A DNA stretch of 64,000 bases. It comes from Rhodoferax sp. (lineage in GTDB: Bacteria; Pseudomonadota; Gammaproteobacteria; Burkholderiales; Burkholderiaceae_C). The stretch lies in assembly GCF_028688795.1 (NCBI RefSeq), contig NZ_JAQTXM010000003.1, positions 124,001 through 188,000 of the forward strand, given 5' to 3'. This document shows, in pieces, positions 47,450 to 58,303 of this stretch. The translations under genes were made by a program, and so were the position numbers. Under the pieces are notes generated by a model. It saw only the letters and a program-made list of their open reading frames with translations, was not told the origin of the DNA and made no database searches. Position 1 is the stretch's first letter. The number at the start of each line of letters is the position of its first letter.

Positions 47450-47740
47450 GTGCTGCATTTGCCTGACACCTTGGTGCACAGCACGGCAACGGCTTGCCTT
47501 GCAGGTCTGTTGCAGTCTGCGCGCGCTGAGCCAACGGCAAGCGTCACCGTGGATGCGTCAGACCTGGTGCGTTTTGACTCCACCGCCTTGGCGGTTTTGC
47601 TGGAACTGCGGCGGGCCGTCTTGTTGGCGGGCAAAGCCCTGGTGTTGCAGGCCTTGCCCTCGCGTTTGAGTGATTTGGCGCGGCTTTACGGCATTGCCGC
47701 GTTGCTGCCAGTTCAGGGCGCCGTCGCCCCGGTAAACTAA
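47450..47740 (+). CDS. mlaB: STAS-domain protein MlaB
   Basis: MlaB is a cytoplasmic STAS protein that binds MlaF and stabilises the transporter. The 96-residue product shows SVTVDASDLVRFDSTALAVLLELRRAVLLAGKAL, including the conserved serine-threonine (DST) at the start of the STAS helix. The GTG start at 47450 follows the mlaC stop by 5 bp. An ABC transporter gene follows 8 bp downstream. Confidence 0.9.
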   Translation: MLHLPDTLVHSTATACLAGLLQSARAEPTASVTVDASDLVRFDSTALAVLLELRRAVLLAGKALVLQALPSRLSDLARLYGIAALLPVQGAVAPVN

Positions 47741-47748
47741 CTCACCCT

Positions 47749-48690
47749 ATGCCCGCCATTTCGTTTCAGTCGGTTTCCAAAAGCTACCCTTCACCTCGCG
47801 GCCCGCAGGGCGGCAGTTTCTTGGCGCTTGACCACGTCAGCCTGGACATTCAGGCGGGTGAGTTTTTTGGGCTGCTGGGCCCCAACGGCGCGGGCAAAAC
47901 CACCCTGATCACGATTTTGGCCGGACTGGCCAAAGCCACGTCGGGGCGCGTGATGGTGATGGGTCACGACGTGCAAACCGACTTTGCTGCGGCCCGTCGC
48001 GCCTTGGGTGTGGTGCCGCAAGAGCTGGTGTTTGACCCCTTTTTCAATGTGCGTGAAGCCCTGCGCTTTCAGTCGGGCTACTTTGGTGTGCGTCACAACG
48101 ATGCCTGGATTGATGAGCTGCTGGAGAGCCTGGGCCTCACTGACAAGGCCAACGCCAACATGCGCGTGCTCTCGGGTGGCATGAAGCGCCGGGTGCTGGT
48201 GGCGCTGGCGCTGGTGCACAAGCCGCCGGTGATTGTGCTCGATGAGCCCACCGCAGGTGTCGACGTCGAGCTGCGCCAAACCTTGTGGCATTTCATCGCC
48301 AAACTCAACAAGCAGGGCAGTACCGTGCTCTTGACCACGCATTACCTGGAAGAAGCCGAGGCCCTGTGCGGGCGCATTGCCATGCTCAAGACTGGCAAAG
48401 TGGTGGCACTGGACAGCACCAGTGCCTTGCTCAAGGCGGCGTCCAGCAATGTGCTGCGTTTCAAGATTGACAGCGACTTGCCGCCCGCGCTGGCCGCAGG
48501 TGCCCGCGTCACCGGGCGTGTGGTGCAGTTTCCGGCACAGGACGCCTTGGCCGTTGAGCGTTATCTGGCGGCGGTGCGTGAGGCTGGCCTGGTGGCCCAC
48601 GACATCGAGATTCGCCGTGCTGACCTCGAAGATGTGTTTCTGGACGTGATGAACCAGCATGCCAACCCAGAAGTGAGCAGCGCCCCATGA
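47749..48690 (+). CDS. ABC-2 type exporter, ATP-binding protein (YadG-like)
   Basis: The 313-residue ATPase has Walker A GPNGAGKTT, signature LSGGMKRRVLVALALVH, Walker B VIVLDEPTAGVDVE and the H loop LLTTHYLEE, followed by a C-terminal extension typical of ABC-2 exporters. Together with the permease it forms an exporter whose cargo is unknown. The pair commonly follows mlaB in betaproteobacteria, so a role in envelope lipid traffic is possible but inferred from position. The 3' end overlaps the permease gene (ATGA). Confidence 0.92.
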   Translation: MPAISFQSVSKSYPSPRGPQGGSFLALDHVSLDIQAGEFFGLLGPNGAGKTTLITILAGLAKATSGRVMVMGHDVQTDFAAARRALGVVPQELVFDPFFNVREALRFQSGYFGVRHNDAWIDELLESLGLTDKANANMRVLSGGMKRRVLVALALVHKPPVIVLDEPTAGVDVELRQTLWHFIAKLNKQGSTVLLTTHYLEEAEALCGRIAMLKTGKVVALDSTSALLKAASSNVLRFKIDSDLPPALAAGARVTGRVVQFPAQDALAVERYLAAVREAGLVAHDIEIRRADLEDVFLDVMNQHANPEVSSAP

Positions 48691-49442
48691 CCGGCTGGCA
48701 AATGCTGCTTTACAAAGAGGTGCTGCGCTTTTGGCGCGTGGCAGCACAAACCATTGCCGGGCCTGTCCTCACGGCCATGTTGTATTTGCTGATCTTTGGC
48801 CACGCGCTTGAAGCCCATGTCAAGGTGTATGACCAGGTCAGTTACACCGCGTTTTTGGTGCCGGGCCTGGCCATGATGAGCTTGTTGCAAAACGCTTTCG
48901 CCAACAGCTCGTCGTCGCTGATCATGAGCAAGGTCATGGGTAACCTGGTGTTTTTGCTGTTGACGCCGCTGTCGTATCGGCACTGGTTTGTGGCTTATGT
49001 GGGCGCATCGGTGTTTCGTGGCCTGGTGGTGGGCATCGGCGTGTTGCTGGTGTCGGCTTTCTTCACTGATTTGAGTTATGTCGCGCCGCTGTGGATTCTG
49101 GCGTTTGCGATGCTGGGTGCTGCATTGATGGGCGCGCTGGGCCTGATCGCCGGCCTGTGGGCCGAAAAATTCGACCAACTCGCAGCGTTCCAGAACTTTG
49201 TGGTGATGCCCATGACGTTTTTGAGCGGCGTGTTTTACTCGATCCACTCGCTGCCGCCGTTTTGGCAAACGGTGAGCCATTTCAACCCGTTTTTCTACAT
49301 GATTGACGGCTTTCGCTACGGCTTTTTTGGTGCCAGTGATGTGTCGCCCTGGCTCAGTCTGAGCGTTGTGGCTTCGGCCACGCTGGCGGTGAGCCTGTGG
49401 GCGCTGTGGCTGTTGCGATCCGGTTACAAGGTTCGCTCCTGA
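48687..49442 (+). CDS. ABC-2 type exporter, permease (YadH-like)
   Basis: A 251-residue inner-membrane protein with six hydrophobic segments and the ABC-2 family motif FVVMPMTFLSGVFYSIHSLPPFWQ near residue 170. The ATG overlaps the stop of the ATPase gene, so the two are coupled. The substrate is unknown. Confidence 0.92.
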   Translation: MTGWQMLLYKEVLRFWRVAAQTIAGPVLTAMLYLLIFGHALEAHVKVYDQVSYTAFLVPGLAMMSLLQNAFANSSSSLIMSKVMGNLVFLLLTPLSYRHWFVAYVGASVFRGLVVGIGVLLVSAFFTDLSYVAPLWILAFAMLGAALMGALGLIAGLWAEKFDQLAAFQNFVVMPMTFLSGVFYSIHSLPPFWQTVSHFNPFFYMIDGFRYGFFGASDVSPWLSLSVVASATLAVSLWALWLLRSGYKVRS

Positions 49443-49496
49443 TTTTCAAATGGTTGGGGGCAACTCTGAAGGTTTGTCCCACAAGAAAGAAACAAG

Positions 49497-49739
49497 ATGA
49501 CTGCTGAAGAACTGAAAAAAATGATCGCTGCCGGGCTGGCCTGCGACGAACTGACCGTGGAAGGTGATGGCCGCCATTGGTACGCCACCATCGTGTCAAG
49601 TGAATTCGAGGGCAAACGCGCCATTGCACGACACCAGCGCGTGTATGCCACGCTGGGCAACAAGATGAAAACCGACGAGGTTCATGCCCTGTCCATGAAA
49701 ACCTTCACGCCCGCCGAGTGGGCCAACGAAACCAATTAA
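49497..49739 (+). CDS. ibaG: BolA-family protein (IbaG/YrbA)
   Basis: BolA-type proteins pair with monothiol glutaredoxins and bind iron-sulfur clusters. The 80-residue protein has the conserved [20 protein letters not shown] and [10 protein letters not shown] with the histidine ligand candidates, and [14 protein letters not shown]. In proteobacteria ibaG usually sits between the mla genes and murA, as here, and this position argues for IbaG rather than BolA itself. Confidence 0.93.
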   Translation: MTAEELKKMIAAGLACDELTVEGDGRHWYATIVSSEFEGKRAIARHQRVYATLGNKMKTDEVHALSMKTFTPAEWANETN

Positions 49740-49743
49740 GTCC

Positions 49744-51015
49744 ATGGACAAACTTTTGATACGCGGGGGGCAGCCCCTGAATGGCACGGTGATGATTTCT
49801 GGCGCCAAGAATGCGGCCCTTCCAGAGCTGTGTGCCGCCTTGCTCACCGCCGAGCCAGTGACCTTGCGCAATGTGCCGCGCCTGCAAGACGTGTCCACCA
49901 TGTTCAAGCTGATTCGCAACATGGGCGTGACCGCCGAGCGCGGCGATGACGGCACGGTGCAGCTGAACGCGGGTACCTTGACCAACCCTGAAGCCCCTTA
50001 TGAGCTGGTGAAAACCATGCGTGCGTCGGTCCTGGCGCTGGGCCCCTTGCTGGCGCGTTTTGGCCACGCCAAAGTGTCGCTGCCGGGTGGCTGCGCCATT
50101 GGCTCGCGTCCGGTGGACCAGCACATCAAGGGCCTGACCGCCATGGGGGCAGAAATTTCGGTCGAACACGGCTACATGGTGGCCAAGCTGACCGCCGGGC
50201 GCACCCGCCTGCATGGTGCACGCATTGCCACCGACATGGTCACTGTGACCGGTACCGAAAATTTTTTGATGGCAGCCGCACTGGCCGAGGGCGAAACCAT
50301 TCTGGAAAACGCCGCCCAGGAACCCGAGATTGCCGACCTGGCCGAGATGCTGATCAAGATGGGCGCACGCATAGAAGGCCATGGCACCAGCCGCATCCGC
50401 ATCCAAGGGGTTGAATCCTTGCATGGCTGCGATCATCAGGTGGTAGCCGACCGCATCGAAGCGGGCACATTTTTGTGTGCCGTGGCCGCCACCGGTGGCG
50501 ACGTGACGGCCCAGCATGGCCGCATTGACCATCTAGAGGCTGTGGTTGAGAAATTGCGCGATGCTGGCGTGACCATCACCAAGGTTACCGACGGCATTCG
50601 GGTGCAGTCAGCTGGCGCTGCGCAGCTCAAGGCGCAAAGCTTTCGCACCACCGAATACCCGGGGTTTCCGACCGACATGCAGGCGCAGTTCATGGCGCTC
50701 AACACCGTTGCAAAAGGCACGGCCATGGTCACCGAGACCATTTTTGAGAACCGCTTCATGCACGTCAACGAGCTGGTGCGCCTGGGCGCCAACATCCTGA
50801 TTGACGGCAAGGTGTCGATGGTGGAAGGTGTGCCGCAACTGTCGGGCGCCACCGTGATGGCCACTGACCTGCGCGCGTCGGCCAGCCTGGTCATTGCCGG
50901 TTTGGTGGCTGATGGCGAGACCCTGGTGGACCGCATTTACCACCTGGACCGGGGTTACGACCAGATGGAAGCCAAGCTGCGTGGTTTGGGCGCCAATATC
51001 GAACGGGTGAAGTGA
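49744..51015 (+). CDS. murA: UDP-N-acetylglucosamine 1-carboxyvinyltransferase
   Basis: MurA catalyses the first committed step of peptidoglycan synthesis, adding enolpyruvate to UDP-GlcNAc. The 423-residue enzyme has [12 protein letters not shown] near the N terminus, the active-site cysteine in [13 protein letters not shown] (the target of fosfomycin), and [12 protein letters not shown]. It begins 4 bp after the ibaG stop. Length and motifs are standard. Confidence 0.97.
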   Translation: MDKLLIRGGQPLNGTVMISGAKNAALPELCAALLTAEPVTLRNVPRLQDVSTMFKLIRNMGVTAERGDDGTVQLNAGTLTNPEAPYELVKTMRASVLALGPLLARFGHAKVSLPGGCAIGSRPVDQHIKGLTAMGAEISVEHGYMVAKLTAGRTRLHGARIATDMVTVTGTENFLMAAALAEGETILENAAQEPEIADLAEMLIKMGARIEGHGTSRIRIQGVESLHGCDHQVVADRIEAGTFLCAVAATGGDVTAQHGRIDHLEAVVEKLRDAGVTITKVTDGIRVQSAGAAQLKAQSFRTTEYPGFPTDMQAQFMALNTVAKGTAMVTETIFENRFMHVNELVRLGANILIDGKVSMVEGVPQLSGATVMATDLRASASLVIAGLVADGETLVDRIYHLDRGYDQMEAKLRGLGANIERVK

Positions 51016-51086
51016 TTTTTTCGTCACACTACAGCCTTGTTGCGCCTGCGTCCCCAGTCCTGGGTCACGTTCAATAAGCTGTGGAT

Positions 51087-51139
51087 ACTATATAAATAAT
51101 AGCTACTTGCGCATATTCTATAAGGGCTAGAGGCCAAAA
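51087..51139 (+). repeat. Dispersed ~55-bp element, copy 9 (murA-hisG gap)
   Basis: ATAATAGCTACTTGCGC, then TATAAGGGCTAGAGGCC. Its end touches the hisG ATG (51139). Confidence 0.92.
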
Positions 51140-51777
51140 TGATCACTATTGCATTGTCCAAGGGACGTATTTTCGAGGAAACCCTGCCATTGCTCAAAGC
51201 TGCCGGCATTGAGGTGCTGGAAGACCCGGAAACCTCGCGCAAATTGATTTTGACCACCAATCAGCCCGACGTGCGCGTGCTGGTGGTGCGCGCCACCGAC
51301 GTGCCCACCTATGTGCAATATGGCGGCGCCGACATGGGCATCACCGGCAAAGACACCTTGCTGGAGCACGGCAGCGATGGTTTGTACCAGCCGCTGGATT
51401 TGCAAATTGCCAAGTGCCGCATCAGCGTGGCGGTGCGCTCGGACTTTGACTACGCCAATGCCGTCAAAAAAGGCTCGCGCCTGACCGTGGCCACCAAATA
51501 CGTGGCGATCGCAAGAGAGTTTTTTGCCAGCAAAGGTGTGCACGTTGATTTGATCAAGCTCTACGGCAGCATGGAACTTGCCCCCTTGGTGGGCATGGCC
51601 GATGCGATCGTTGATCTGGTGTCCACCGGCAACACCCTCAAGGCCAACCATCTAGTCGAGGTCGAGCACATCATGGACATCAGCTCACGGCTGGTGGTGA
51701 ACCAGGCCGCGCTCAAGCTCAAGCAAGCCCCCATTCGCCGCATCATTGACGCGTTTGAGTCGGCGGTGGGCCAATAA
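51139..51777 (+). CDS. hisG: ATP phosphoribosyltransferase (short form)
   Basis: HisG joins ATP and PRPP in the first step of histidine synthesis. The 212-residue protein is the short form, which needs the regulatory subunit HisZ; hisZ is not in this window. Motifs are [14 protein letters not shown] at the N terminus, [16 protein letters not shown], and [18 protein letters not shown] near 155. A dispersed repeat ends exactly at the start codon, so no usual ribosome binding site is present. Confidence 0.96.
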   Translation: MITIALSKGRIFEETLPLLKAAGIEVLEDPETSRKLILTTNQPDVRVLVVRATDVPTYVQYGGADMGITGKDTLLEHGSDGLYQPLDLQIAKCRISVAVRSDFDYANAVKKGSRLTVATKYVAIAREFFASKGVHVDLIKLYGSMELAPLVGMADAIVDLVSTGNTLKANHLVEVEHIMDISSRLVVNQAALKLKQAPIRRIIDAFESAVGQ

Positions 51778-51794
51778 ATCGGATCACAAACACT

Positions 51795-53114
51795 ATGAAT
51801 TTGGTAGCTACCCCCGCTCGTTTGTCAACCGATAGCAGCACATTTGATGCTGATTTCAAAGCGCGCTTGCATTGGTCTGCCGAGACCGACGCTGACATTG
51901 AACAGCGTGTGGCCGACATCCTGGCGGATGTGCAACATCGCGGTGATGCCGCCGTGCTGGACTACACCGCGCGTTTTGACGGGCTGCAAGCGTCCAGCAT
52001 GGTCGAACTGGAACTGACCCAGGTTGAGCTCAAGGTGGCCTTTGACGGCTTGCCTGCGGCGCAGCGCGACGCCTTGCAAGCGGCCGCCGCCCGGGTGCGC
52101 AGCTACCACGAGGCCCAGCGCAAAGCCAGTGGCGAGAGCTGGAGCTACCGCGACGAAGACGGTACGCTGCTCGGTCAAAAAGTCACGCCACTGGACCGCG
52201 TCGGCATTTACGTGCCCGGCGGCAAAGCGGCTTATCCCAGCAGCGTTCTGATGAACGCCATTCCCGCGCACGTGGCCGGTGTGGGCGAGATCATCATGGT
52301 GGTGCCAACCCCCAAGGGTGAAAAAAATGCGCTGGTTCTGGCGGCTGCTTACGTGGCTGGCGTGACGCGTGCCTTCACCATTGGTGGCGCGCAAGCCGTG
52401 GCGGCGCTGGCCTATGGCACTGCCACGGTGCCGAAGGTTGACAAAATCACCGGCCCTGGCAACGCCTATGTGGCAAGCGCCAAAAAACGCGTGTTTGGTG
52501 TCGTCGGCATTGACATGATTGCGGGCCCAAGCGAGATTCTGGTGCTGGCTGATGCGTCAACTCCGCCCGACTGGGTGGCGATGGATTTGTTCAGCCAGGC
52601 CGAGCACGACGAGCTGGCGCAAAGCATTTTGCTGTGCCCCGACGCCGCTTATATCGACCAGGTGCAGGCCAGCATCAATCGCCTGCTGCCGGAGATGCCG
52701 CGCCGCGAGATCATCGCCAAGTCACTCAATGGTCGCGGCGCCTTAATTTTGACGCGCAACATGGAAGAGGCCTGTGAGATCAGCAACCGCATTGCACCCG
52801 AACATCTGGAGGTGAGCAGCCGTGACCCGCACCGCTGGGAGCCACTTTTGCGGCATGCTGGTGCCATCTTTCTGGGTGCCTACACCAGCGAATCCCTGGG
52901 CGACTACTGCGCTGGCCCAAACCATGTGTTGCCCACCAGCGGCACGGCACGCTTTTCGTCCCCCCTGGGTGTTTACGATTTCCAAAAACGCAGCAGCCTG
53001 ATCGAAGTCAGCGAAGCCGGTGCACAAATACTGGGGCAGATCGCCTCGGTGCTGGCGCATGGCGAAGGCCTGCAGGCACACGCCCGGGCTGCCGAGATGC
53101 GGCTAAAGGGCTGA
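51795..53114 (+). CDS. hisD: Histidinol dehydrogenase
   Basis: HisD performs the last two oxidations of the pathway, from histidinol to histidine. The 439-residue enzyme has [35 protein letters not shown], the zinc and catalytic residues in [15 protein letters not shown], and APEHLEV with [23 protein letters not shown] residues near 365. It starts at ATG 51795, 17 bp after hisG. Confidence 0.97.
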   Translation: MNLVATPARLSTDSSTFDADFKARLHWSAETDADIEQRVADILADVQHRGDAAVLDYTARFDGLQASSMVELELTQVELKVAFDGLPAAQRDALQAAAARVRSYHEAQRKASGESWSYRDEDGTLLGQKVTPLDRVGIYVPGGKAAYPSSVLMNAIPAHVAGVGEIIMVVPTPKGEKNALVLAAAYVAGVTRAFTIGGAQAVAALAYGTATVPKVDKITGPGNAYVASAKKRVFGVVGIDMIAGPSEILVLADASTPPDWVAMDLFSQAEHDELAQSILLCPDAAYIDQVQASINRLLPEMPRREIIAKSLNGRGALILTRNMEEACEISNRIAPEHLEVSSRDPHRWEPLLRHAGAIFLGAYTSESLGDYCAGPNHVLPTSGTARFSSPLGVYDFQKRSSLIEVSEAGAQILGQIASVLAHGEGLQAHARAAEMRLKG

Positions 53115-53200
53115 CTATTTGCTGTTTTTTCGCTTGCCTTGTTGCCTTGTCAAAAAGCAGCAATGGCGCAAGACCCGTCTGTTGAACCTGAACCCTTTGA

Positions 53201-54322
53201 TTGGTCAATCCATTGAATGAATCGCAAGCGCCAGTGATCTCCCGCATCCGCCCCGACGTGCGCGCCATGCACGCTTATGTGGTGCAAGACGCCCACGGCA
53301 TGGTCAAGCTTGATGCCATGGAAAACCCGCACAGCTTGCCGCCCGCGCTGCAGGCCGAGTTGGGCCAACGTCTGGGCGCTTTGGCGCTGAACCGCTACCC
53401 GGCGGGTCGCGTCAATGACCTGCGCGACGCGCTGGCCAGCTACGCGCAGATGCCGGCAGGCTTTGCGTTGACGCTGGGCAACGGCTCTGACGAACTCATA
53501 AGCATGCTGGCGCTGGCCTGTGCCGTGCCACCCAGCGAAGCCAATGGTTTCAAAAAAGCCGTGGTGTTGGCCCCCGTGCCGGGCTTTGTGATGTACGCCA
53601 TGAGCGCGCAGCTGCAAGGTTTGGATTTTGTCGGTGTGCCGTTGACGGCTGACTTTGAGCTCGACGCATCAGCCATGCTCGCCGCCATCGCTGAACACCA
53701 GCCCACCATTACCTACCTGGCGTATCCGAACAACCCGACCGCTAATTTGTGGAACGACGAGGCGATTGAGCACATCATTCTGGCCGCAGGTGAGCAGGGT
53801 GGCTTGGTGGTGATGGACGAGGCCTACCAACCCTTTGCTTCGTACAGCTACCAGAACCGCCTGACCCGACATCGCCATGTGCTGCTGCTGCGCACCTTGA
53901 GCAAGTTTGGTCTGGCCGGTGTCAGGCTTGGGTATTTGATTGGCCCCAGTGTGCTGGTGGCAGAAATTGACAAGGTGCGCCCACCCTACAACGTGAGTGT
54001 GCTGAACTGCGAAGCGGCGTTGTTTGCGCTTGAACATCAAGAGGTGTTTCAGGCTCAAGCGCTTGATGTATGTGCGCAGCGTGCTCTGATTTTTGAAGCT
54101 TTGGCCAAGCTGCCCCAAGTCCACGCTTTCCCTAGTCAGGCCAACATGCTGTTGGTGCGTGTACCCGACGCGCAAAAAACGTTTGACGGCATGGCTGCAC
54201 GCGGCGTGCTGGTCAAGAACGTTTCTAAAATGCACCCACGCCTTCACCAGTGCCTGCGCCTCACCGTAGGCACCGCCACTGAAAACCACCTGATGTTGAC
54301 CGCCTTGGAAGCCTCGTTATGA
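53201..54322 (+). CDS. hisC: Histidinol-phosphate aminotransferase
   Basis: HisC is a PLP-dependent aminotransferase forming histidinol phosphate. The 373-residue protein has [31 protein letters not shown] and the PLP lysine in [21 protein letters not shown]. The exact start is uncertain: the frame opens at TTG 53201, another TTG lies at 53213 (giving [13 protein letters not shown]), and no ATG precedes the conserved region. An 86-bp gap separates it from hisD. It overlaps hisB by ATGA. Confidence 0.94.
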   Translation: MVNPLNESQAPVISRIRPDVRAMHAYVVQDAHGMVKLDAMENPHSLPPALQAELGQRLGALALNRYPAGRVNDLRDALASYAQMPAGFALTLGNGSDELISMLALACAVPPSEANGFKKAVVLAPVPGFVMYAMSAQLQGLDFVGVPLTADFELDASAMLAAIAEHQPTITYLAYPNNPTANLWNDEAIEHIILAAGEQGGLVVMDEAYQPFASYSYQNRLTRHRHVLLLRTLSKFGLAGVRLGYLIGPSVLVAEIDKVRPPYNVSVLNCEAALFALEHQEVFQAQALDVCAQRALIFEALAKLPQVHAFPSQANMLLVRVPDAQKTFDGMAARGVLVKNVSKMHPRLHQCLRLTVGTATENHLMLTALEASL

Positions 54323-54957
54323 CCAACTTTGCCTTGACCGAATTGCCCGACAGCCACGCCACGCGTGCGGCCCGCACCGCCGAGGTGGAGCGCAACACGG
54401 CCGAGACCAACATCACCGTGCGCATCAACCTGGACGGCACCGGCATCTCGCGCCTGCACACCGGCATTGGTTTTTTTGACCACATGTTGGATCAAATTGC
54501 CCGCCATGGCCTGATCGACCTCGACATTGATGCCGAGGGCGACCTGCACATTGACGGTCACCACACCGTGGAAGACGTTGGCATCACGCTGGGTCAGGCT
54601 GTTTACAAAGCGGTGGGTGACAAAAAAGGCATTCGCCGTTACGGCCACGCTTACGTGCCGCTGGACGAAGCCCTGAGCAGGGTCGTGATTGACTTTTCTG
54701 GTCGCCCCGGTTTGGTGATGGACGTGCCGTTTACCAGCGGCATGATCGGCACCTTTGACACCCAGCTGATGCACGAATTTTTTCAGGGGTTTGTCAACCA
54801 TGCGCTGGTCACCCTGCACATCGACAACCTCAAGGGCGTCAACGCCCACCACCAGGCCGAGACCGTGTTCAAGGCTTTTGCCCGCGCCCTGCGCGCCGCG
54901 CTTGAGCTTGACCCGCGCGCCCTGGGGCAAATTCCGTCCACCAAGGGTTCTTTGTAG
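54319..54957 (+). CDS. hisB: Imidazoleglycerol-phosphate dehydratase
   Basis: HisB dehydrates imidazoleglycerol phosphate. The 212-residue monofunctional enzyme carries the paired manganese-binding motifs [16 protein letters not shown] and [11 protein letters not shown], and [10 protein letters not shown] and [19 protein letters not shown] in the second half. Unlike enterobacterial HisB there is no histidinol-phosphatase domain. A dispersed repeat begins a few bases after the stop. Confidence 0.97.
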   Translation: MTNFALTELPDSHATRAARTAEVERNTAETNITVRINLDGTGISRLHTGIGFFDHMLDQIARHGLIDLDIDAEGDLHIDGHHTVEDVGITLGQAVYKAVGDKKGIRRYGHAYVPLDEALSRVVIDFSGRPGLVMDVPFTSGMIGTFDTQLMHEFFQGFVNHALVTLHIDNLKGVNAHHQAETVFKAFARALRAALELDPRALGQIPSTKGSL

Positions 54958-54965
54958 TTTTATAT

Positions 54966-55022
54966 GAGAAATTGGCCTCTAGCCCTTATATATCAAGCGT
55001 AAGTAGCTATGAATTTAATAAT
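54966..55022 (-). repeat. Dispersed ~55-bp element, copy 10 (hisB-hisH)
   Basis: ATTGGCCTCTAGCCCTTATA, then CAAGCGTAAGTAGCTATGAA. It contains the hisH start codon. Confidence 0.93.
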
Positions 55023-55692
55023 AAATGTCGGTCGACCCAAGACCGTGGCGGTGGTCGATTACGGCATGGGCAACCTGCGTTCGGTGTCGCAAGCGGTGCA
55101 GGCAGCTGCAGCAGGCACCGGCTTTGAGGTGGTCATCACCCAAGACCCCGAGGTGGTGCGTGCTTCTGAGCGCGTTGTGCTGCCCGGCCAAGGCGCCATG
55201 CCCGACTGCATGCGCGAGTTGCGCGAGTCTGGCCTGCAAGCCTCGGTGCTCGAAGCCGCAGCCAGAAAGCCGCTGTTCGGTGTGTGCGTGGGCATGCAAA
55301 TGCTGCTGGACCACAGCGCCGAGGGCAACACCGCTGGCCTGGGGCTGATCCACGGCGAGGTCATCAAGTTTGAGTTGGCCGGCCGCTTGCAAGAAGACGG
55401 CAGCCGCTTCAAGGTGCCGCAAATGGGCTGGAACCAAGTTTGGCGCGCCAACCATGGTGGCCCACCTCACCCGGTTTGGGGTGACGTGCCCGATGGCAGC
55501 TACTTCTACTTTGTGCACAGCTTCTATGCCAAACCGTCGGATGCGCGCCACAGCGTGGGGGAAACCGATTACGGCCAGCGCTTCTCAAGTGCCATTGCAC
55601 GTGATAATATTTTTGCCACGCAATTCCACCCAGAAAAAAGTTCTGACCACGGTCTGAGCCTTTACCGCAACTTCCTCCACTGGAATCCCTGA
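55009..55692 (+). CDS. hisH: Imidazole glycerol phosphate synthase, glutaminase subunit
   Basis: HisH releases ammonia from glutamine and feeds it to HisF. The 227-residue protein has the triad: cysteine in [17 protein letters not shown], histidine and glutamate in [10 protein letters not shown]. The conserved domain starts at [15 protein letters not shown], but the only in-frame ATG is at 55009 inside a dispersed repeat, giving the unusual leader [11 protein letters not shown] 140-bp gap without visible features separates it from hisA. Confidence 0.95.
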   Translation: MNLIINVGRPKTVAVVDYGMGNLRSVSQAVQAAAAGTGFEVVITQDPEVVRASERVVLPGQGAMPDCMRELRESGLQASVLEAAARKPLFGVCVGMQMLLDHSAEGNTAGLGLIHGEVIKFELAGRLQEDGSRFKVPQMGWNQVWRANHGGPPHPVWGDVPDGSYFYFVHSFYAKPSDARHSVGETDYGQRFSSAIARDNIFATQFHPEKSSDHGLSLYRNFLHWNP

Positions 55693-55832
55693 CTCTGCTG
55701 TTCTTCCCGATGTGCACCGCCGTCGCTCCATCGCCTTTTTTGCAAACACCGCTCGCCTGTTGCCGAGTGGGCTGTGTCGTTTGTTTGTGACTATTTTCCT
55801 TCCCGGTTTTATTACCTCCAGCCCTGAGCATC

Positions 55833-56573
55833 ATGCTTTTAATTCCTGCAATCGATCTTAAAGACGGCCATTGCGTGCGCCTGCAACAAGGTGACATGAC
55901 CCTTTCCACCACCTTCAGCGAAGAGCCCTCCGTGATGGCGCGCAGTTGGGTAGACAAAGGCGCGCGGCGCGTGCACCTGGTGGATTTGAACGGCGCCTTT
56001 GCCGGCCAGCCAAAAAACGAGGCGGCCATCCGCAAAATTCTCAAGAGCATTGGCAGCGAGGTGGATGTGCAGTTGGGTGGTGGCATTCGTGACCTCGACA
56101 CCATCGAGCGTTACCTGGACGCCGGCTTGCGTTACGTCATCATTGGCACCGCAGCTGTCAAAAACCCCGGCTTTTTGCAAGATGCCTGCACCGCATTTGG
56201 CGGCCACATCATCGTTGGCCTGGACGCCAAAGACGGCAAGGTGGCCACCGATGGCTGGAGCAAGCTGACCCGCCATGACGTGGTTGACCTGGGCAAAAAG
56301 TTTGAAGACTATGGCGTGGAATCCATCATCTACACCGACATTGGCCGCGACGGCATGCTCAGCGGCATCAACGTCGAAGCCACTGTGCGCCTGGCGCAAG
56401 CCCTGACCATTCCCGTGATTGCCTCCGGTGGCCTGTCCAACATGGCCGACATCGAAGCGCTGTGCGCCGTGGAAATGGAAGGCGTTCAAGGCGTCATCTG
56501 CGGCCGTGCCATCTACAGCGGCGACCTCGATTTTGAAGCTGCGCAGGCGCGGGCTGATGAGTTGAACGGCTGA
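55833..56573 (+). CDS. hisA: Phosphoribosylformimino-AICAR-phosphate isomerase
   Basis: HisA isomerises ProFAR to PRFAR. The 246-residue (beta/alpha)8 barrel begins [17 protein letters not shown] and has the catalytic aspartates in PAIDLKDG and [13 protein letters not shown], with [12 protein letters not shown] and [17 protein letters not shown] as phosphate-binding loops. It overlaps hisF by one base (TGATG). Confidence 0.97.
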   Translation: MLLIPAIDLKDGHCVRLQQGDMTLSTTFSEEPSVMARSWVDKGARRVHLVDLNGAFAGQPKNEAAIRKILKSIGSEVDVQLGGGIRDLDTIERYLDAGLRYVIIGTAAVKNPGFLQDACTAFGGHIIVGLDAKDGKVATDGWSKLTRHDVVDLGKKFEDYGVESIIYTDIGRDGMLSGINVEATVRLAQALTIPVIASGGLSNMADIEALCAVEMEGVQGVICGRAIYSGDLDFEAAQARADELNG

Positions 56574-57373
56574 TGCTCGCCAAACGCATCATCCCCTGCC
56601 TTGACGTCACCGGTGGCCGTGTCGTCAAAGGCGTCAACTTTGTTGAGTTGCGCGATGCCGGTGACCCGGTGGAAATTGCCGCGCGCTACAACGAGCAGGG
56701 CGCCGACGAGCTCACTTTTTTGGACATCACCGCCACCAGCGATGGGCGCGATCTGATTCTGCACATCATCGAGGCCGTGGCTTCTCAGGTGTTCATTCCG
56801 CTCACTGTGGGCGGTGGTGTGCGCACGGTGGATGACGTGCGACGCCTGCTCAATGCCGGGGCGGATAAAACCAGTTTCAACTCGGCGGCATTGGCCAACC
56901 CGCAGGTGATTCGAGAGGTGTCGGGTAAATATGGCGCTCAGTGCATCGTGGTGGCGATTGATGCCAAACGGCGCAGTGCTGCAGACACCTTGCGTCTGGA
57001 TGCCCATGGCCAAACGGTGGGGGAGGGCTGGGATGTATACAGCCATGGCGGGCGCAAAAACACCGGTTTGGACGCGCTGGCCTGGGCCTGCCAGATGGCT
57101 GACTTTGGCGCTGGCGAGATTCTACTCACCAGCATGGACCGTGACGGCACCAAGGCCGGGTTCGATCTGGAACTCACCCGAGCCGTGAGCGACGCCGTGA
57201 GTGTTCCGGTGATTGCCTCCGGCGGCGTAGGCACCCTGGACCATCTGGTCGACGGCATTCAGCTGGGCCATGCCGATGCCGTGCTGGCCGCCAGCATCTT
57301 CCACTATGGCGAATTCACCGTGGCGCAGGCCAAGGCGCGCATGGCTGAACGCGGCGTTCCGGTGAGAATCTAA
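56573..57373 (+). CDS. hisF: Imidazole glycerol phosphate synthase, cyclase subunit
   Basis: HisF makes imidazoleglycerol phosphate and AICAR, linking histidine and purine synthesis. The 266-residue barrel has [19 protein letters not shown] with the catalytic aspartate, [21 protein letters not shown], and [19 protein letters not shown] with the second. It is coupled to hisA and partners with hisH. Confidence 0.97.
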   Translation: MLAKRIIPCLDVTGGRVVKGVNFVELRDAGDPVEIAARYNEQGADELTFLDITATSDGRDLILHIIEAVASQVFIPLTVGGGVRTVDDVRRLLNAGADKTSFNSAALANPQVIREVSGKYGAQCIVVAIDAKRRSAADTLRLDAHGQTVGEGWDVYSHGGRKNTGLDALAWACQMADFGAGEILLTSMDRDGTKAGFDLELTRAVSDAVSVPVIASGGVGTLDHLVDGIQLGHADAVLAASIFHYGEFTVAQAKARMAERGVPVRI

Positions 57374-57437
57374 AAAAGCGACCCCAAGGGCCACGGCGAC
57401 CAGTCGGGTGCTGGCTCTGGGGTTCGTATCTATATTG

Positions 57438-57496
57438 CTTTTTAAGCCTCTAGCCCTTATGGATAAAGCGCTAGAAGCTACATTATTTATAGTAAC
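57438..57496 (-). repeat. Dispersed ~55-bp element, copy 11 (hisF-hisI)
   Basis: TTTAAGCCTCTAGCCCTTAT, then TAAAGCGCTAGAAGCTACAT. It ends just before the hisI ATG. Confidence 0.9.
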
Positions 57497-57500
57497 CAAC

Positions 57501-57911
57501 ATGAACGCATATTTGCCAATGAACTGGTTAGACACCCTTAAATGGGACGCGCAAGGCCTGATTCCGGCGATTGCGCAAGAGCAGGGCTCAAACGACGTCC
57601 TCATGATGGCGTGGATGAACCGTGAGGCGCTGCAAAAAACGGCCGAGTTGGGTCGGGCTGTGTATTTCAGCCGCTCACGCAACAAGCTTTGGTTCAAGGG
57701 TGAAGAATCCGGCCACGTGCAAACCGTGCACGAAATTCGTGTGGACTGCGACCAGGACGTGATTTTGCTCAAGGTCACGCAAACCGGCCACACGCCGGGA
57801 CTGGCTTGTCACACCGGTCGGCACAGCTGTTTTTACAGTGTGTATGACAATGGCACATGGAAAGTTGTTGACCCGGTCCTGAAAGACCCGCAAACCATTT
57901 ACAAAACCTGA
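57501..57911 (+). CDS. hisI: Phosphoribosyl-AMP cyclohydrolase
   Basis: HisI opens the ring of phosphoribosyl-AMP. The 136-residue protein has [30 protein letters not shown], and the zinc-binding cysteines in VDCDQDVIL and [13 protein letters not shown] 57501 (MNAYLPMNW) is used; ATG 57519 ([10 protein letters not shown]) is nearly as good because family members often begin at the tryptophan. The longer frame upstream runs through a dispersed repeat and is not convincing. hisE follows with a TGATG overlap. Confidence 0.94.
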   Translation: MNAYLPMNWLDTLKWDAQGLIPAIAQEQGSNDVLMMAWMNREALQKTAELGRAVYFSRSRNKLWFKGEESGHVQTVHEIRVDCDQDVILLKVTQTGHTPGLACHTGRHSCFYSVYDNGTWKVVDPVLKDPQTIYKT

Positions 57912-58303
57912 TGCCCTCTGAAAAAAATTCTGCTGATTCCCTGGCTGCTCTGGCGGCGGTGATTGCGTCCCGCTTGCCTGCCCGCGGTGGTGACCCCGAG
58001 GCCAGCTACGTGGCGCGCCTGCTGCACAAAGGCCCTGACGCCTTTCTGAAAAAAATTGGCGAAGAGGCCACCGAAGTGGTGATGGCCGCCAAAGACGCGG
58101 ACCACGGTGGTGACCCGAAAAAGATCGTTTATGAAGTCGCTGACCTGTGGTTTCACAGCATGATTGCGCTGGCGCATTACGGACTGAGCCCGGCAGACGT
58201 GTTGGCCGAACTGGAGCGCCGCGAGGGCACCAGTGGCTTGCAGGAAAAAGCGCAGCGCAAACAGGGCGCCGATCCAAGTCCATCTGAAGGGGAGTCGGCA
58301 TGA
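57911..58303 (+). CDS. hisE: Phosphoribosyl-ATP pyrophosphatase
   Basis: HisE hydrolyses phosphoribosyl-ATP to phosphoribosyl-AMP. The 130-residue protein shows [31 protein letters not shown], with the acidic metal-binding residues EExxE, and [14 protein letters not shown]. It is separate from hisI, as is usual in betaproteobacteria. It closes the histidine genes and overlaps the next gene by 4 bp (ATGA). Confidence 0.95.
   Translation: MPSEKNSADSLAALAAVIASRLPARGGDPEASYVARLLHKGPDAFLKKIGEEATEVVMAAKDADHGGDPKKIVYEVADLWFHSMIALAHYGLSPADVLAELERREGTSGLQEKAQRKQGADPSPSEGESA

Noticed and set aside
51040..51060. CTACAGCCTTGTTGCGCC as a further repeat copy after murA
   Set aside because: Only the first few bases resemble the element, and copy 9 lies just downstream.
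55693..55832. Possible small gene or RNA between hisH and hisA
   Set aside because: No open frame with a ribosome binding site and no strong hairpin is visible.
57408..57500. Longer start for hisI
   Set aside because: The extra residues come from a dispersed repeat and the known cyclohydrolase begins near [10 protein letters not shown].
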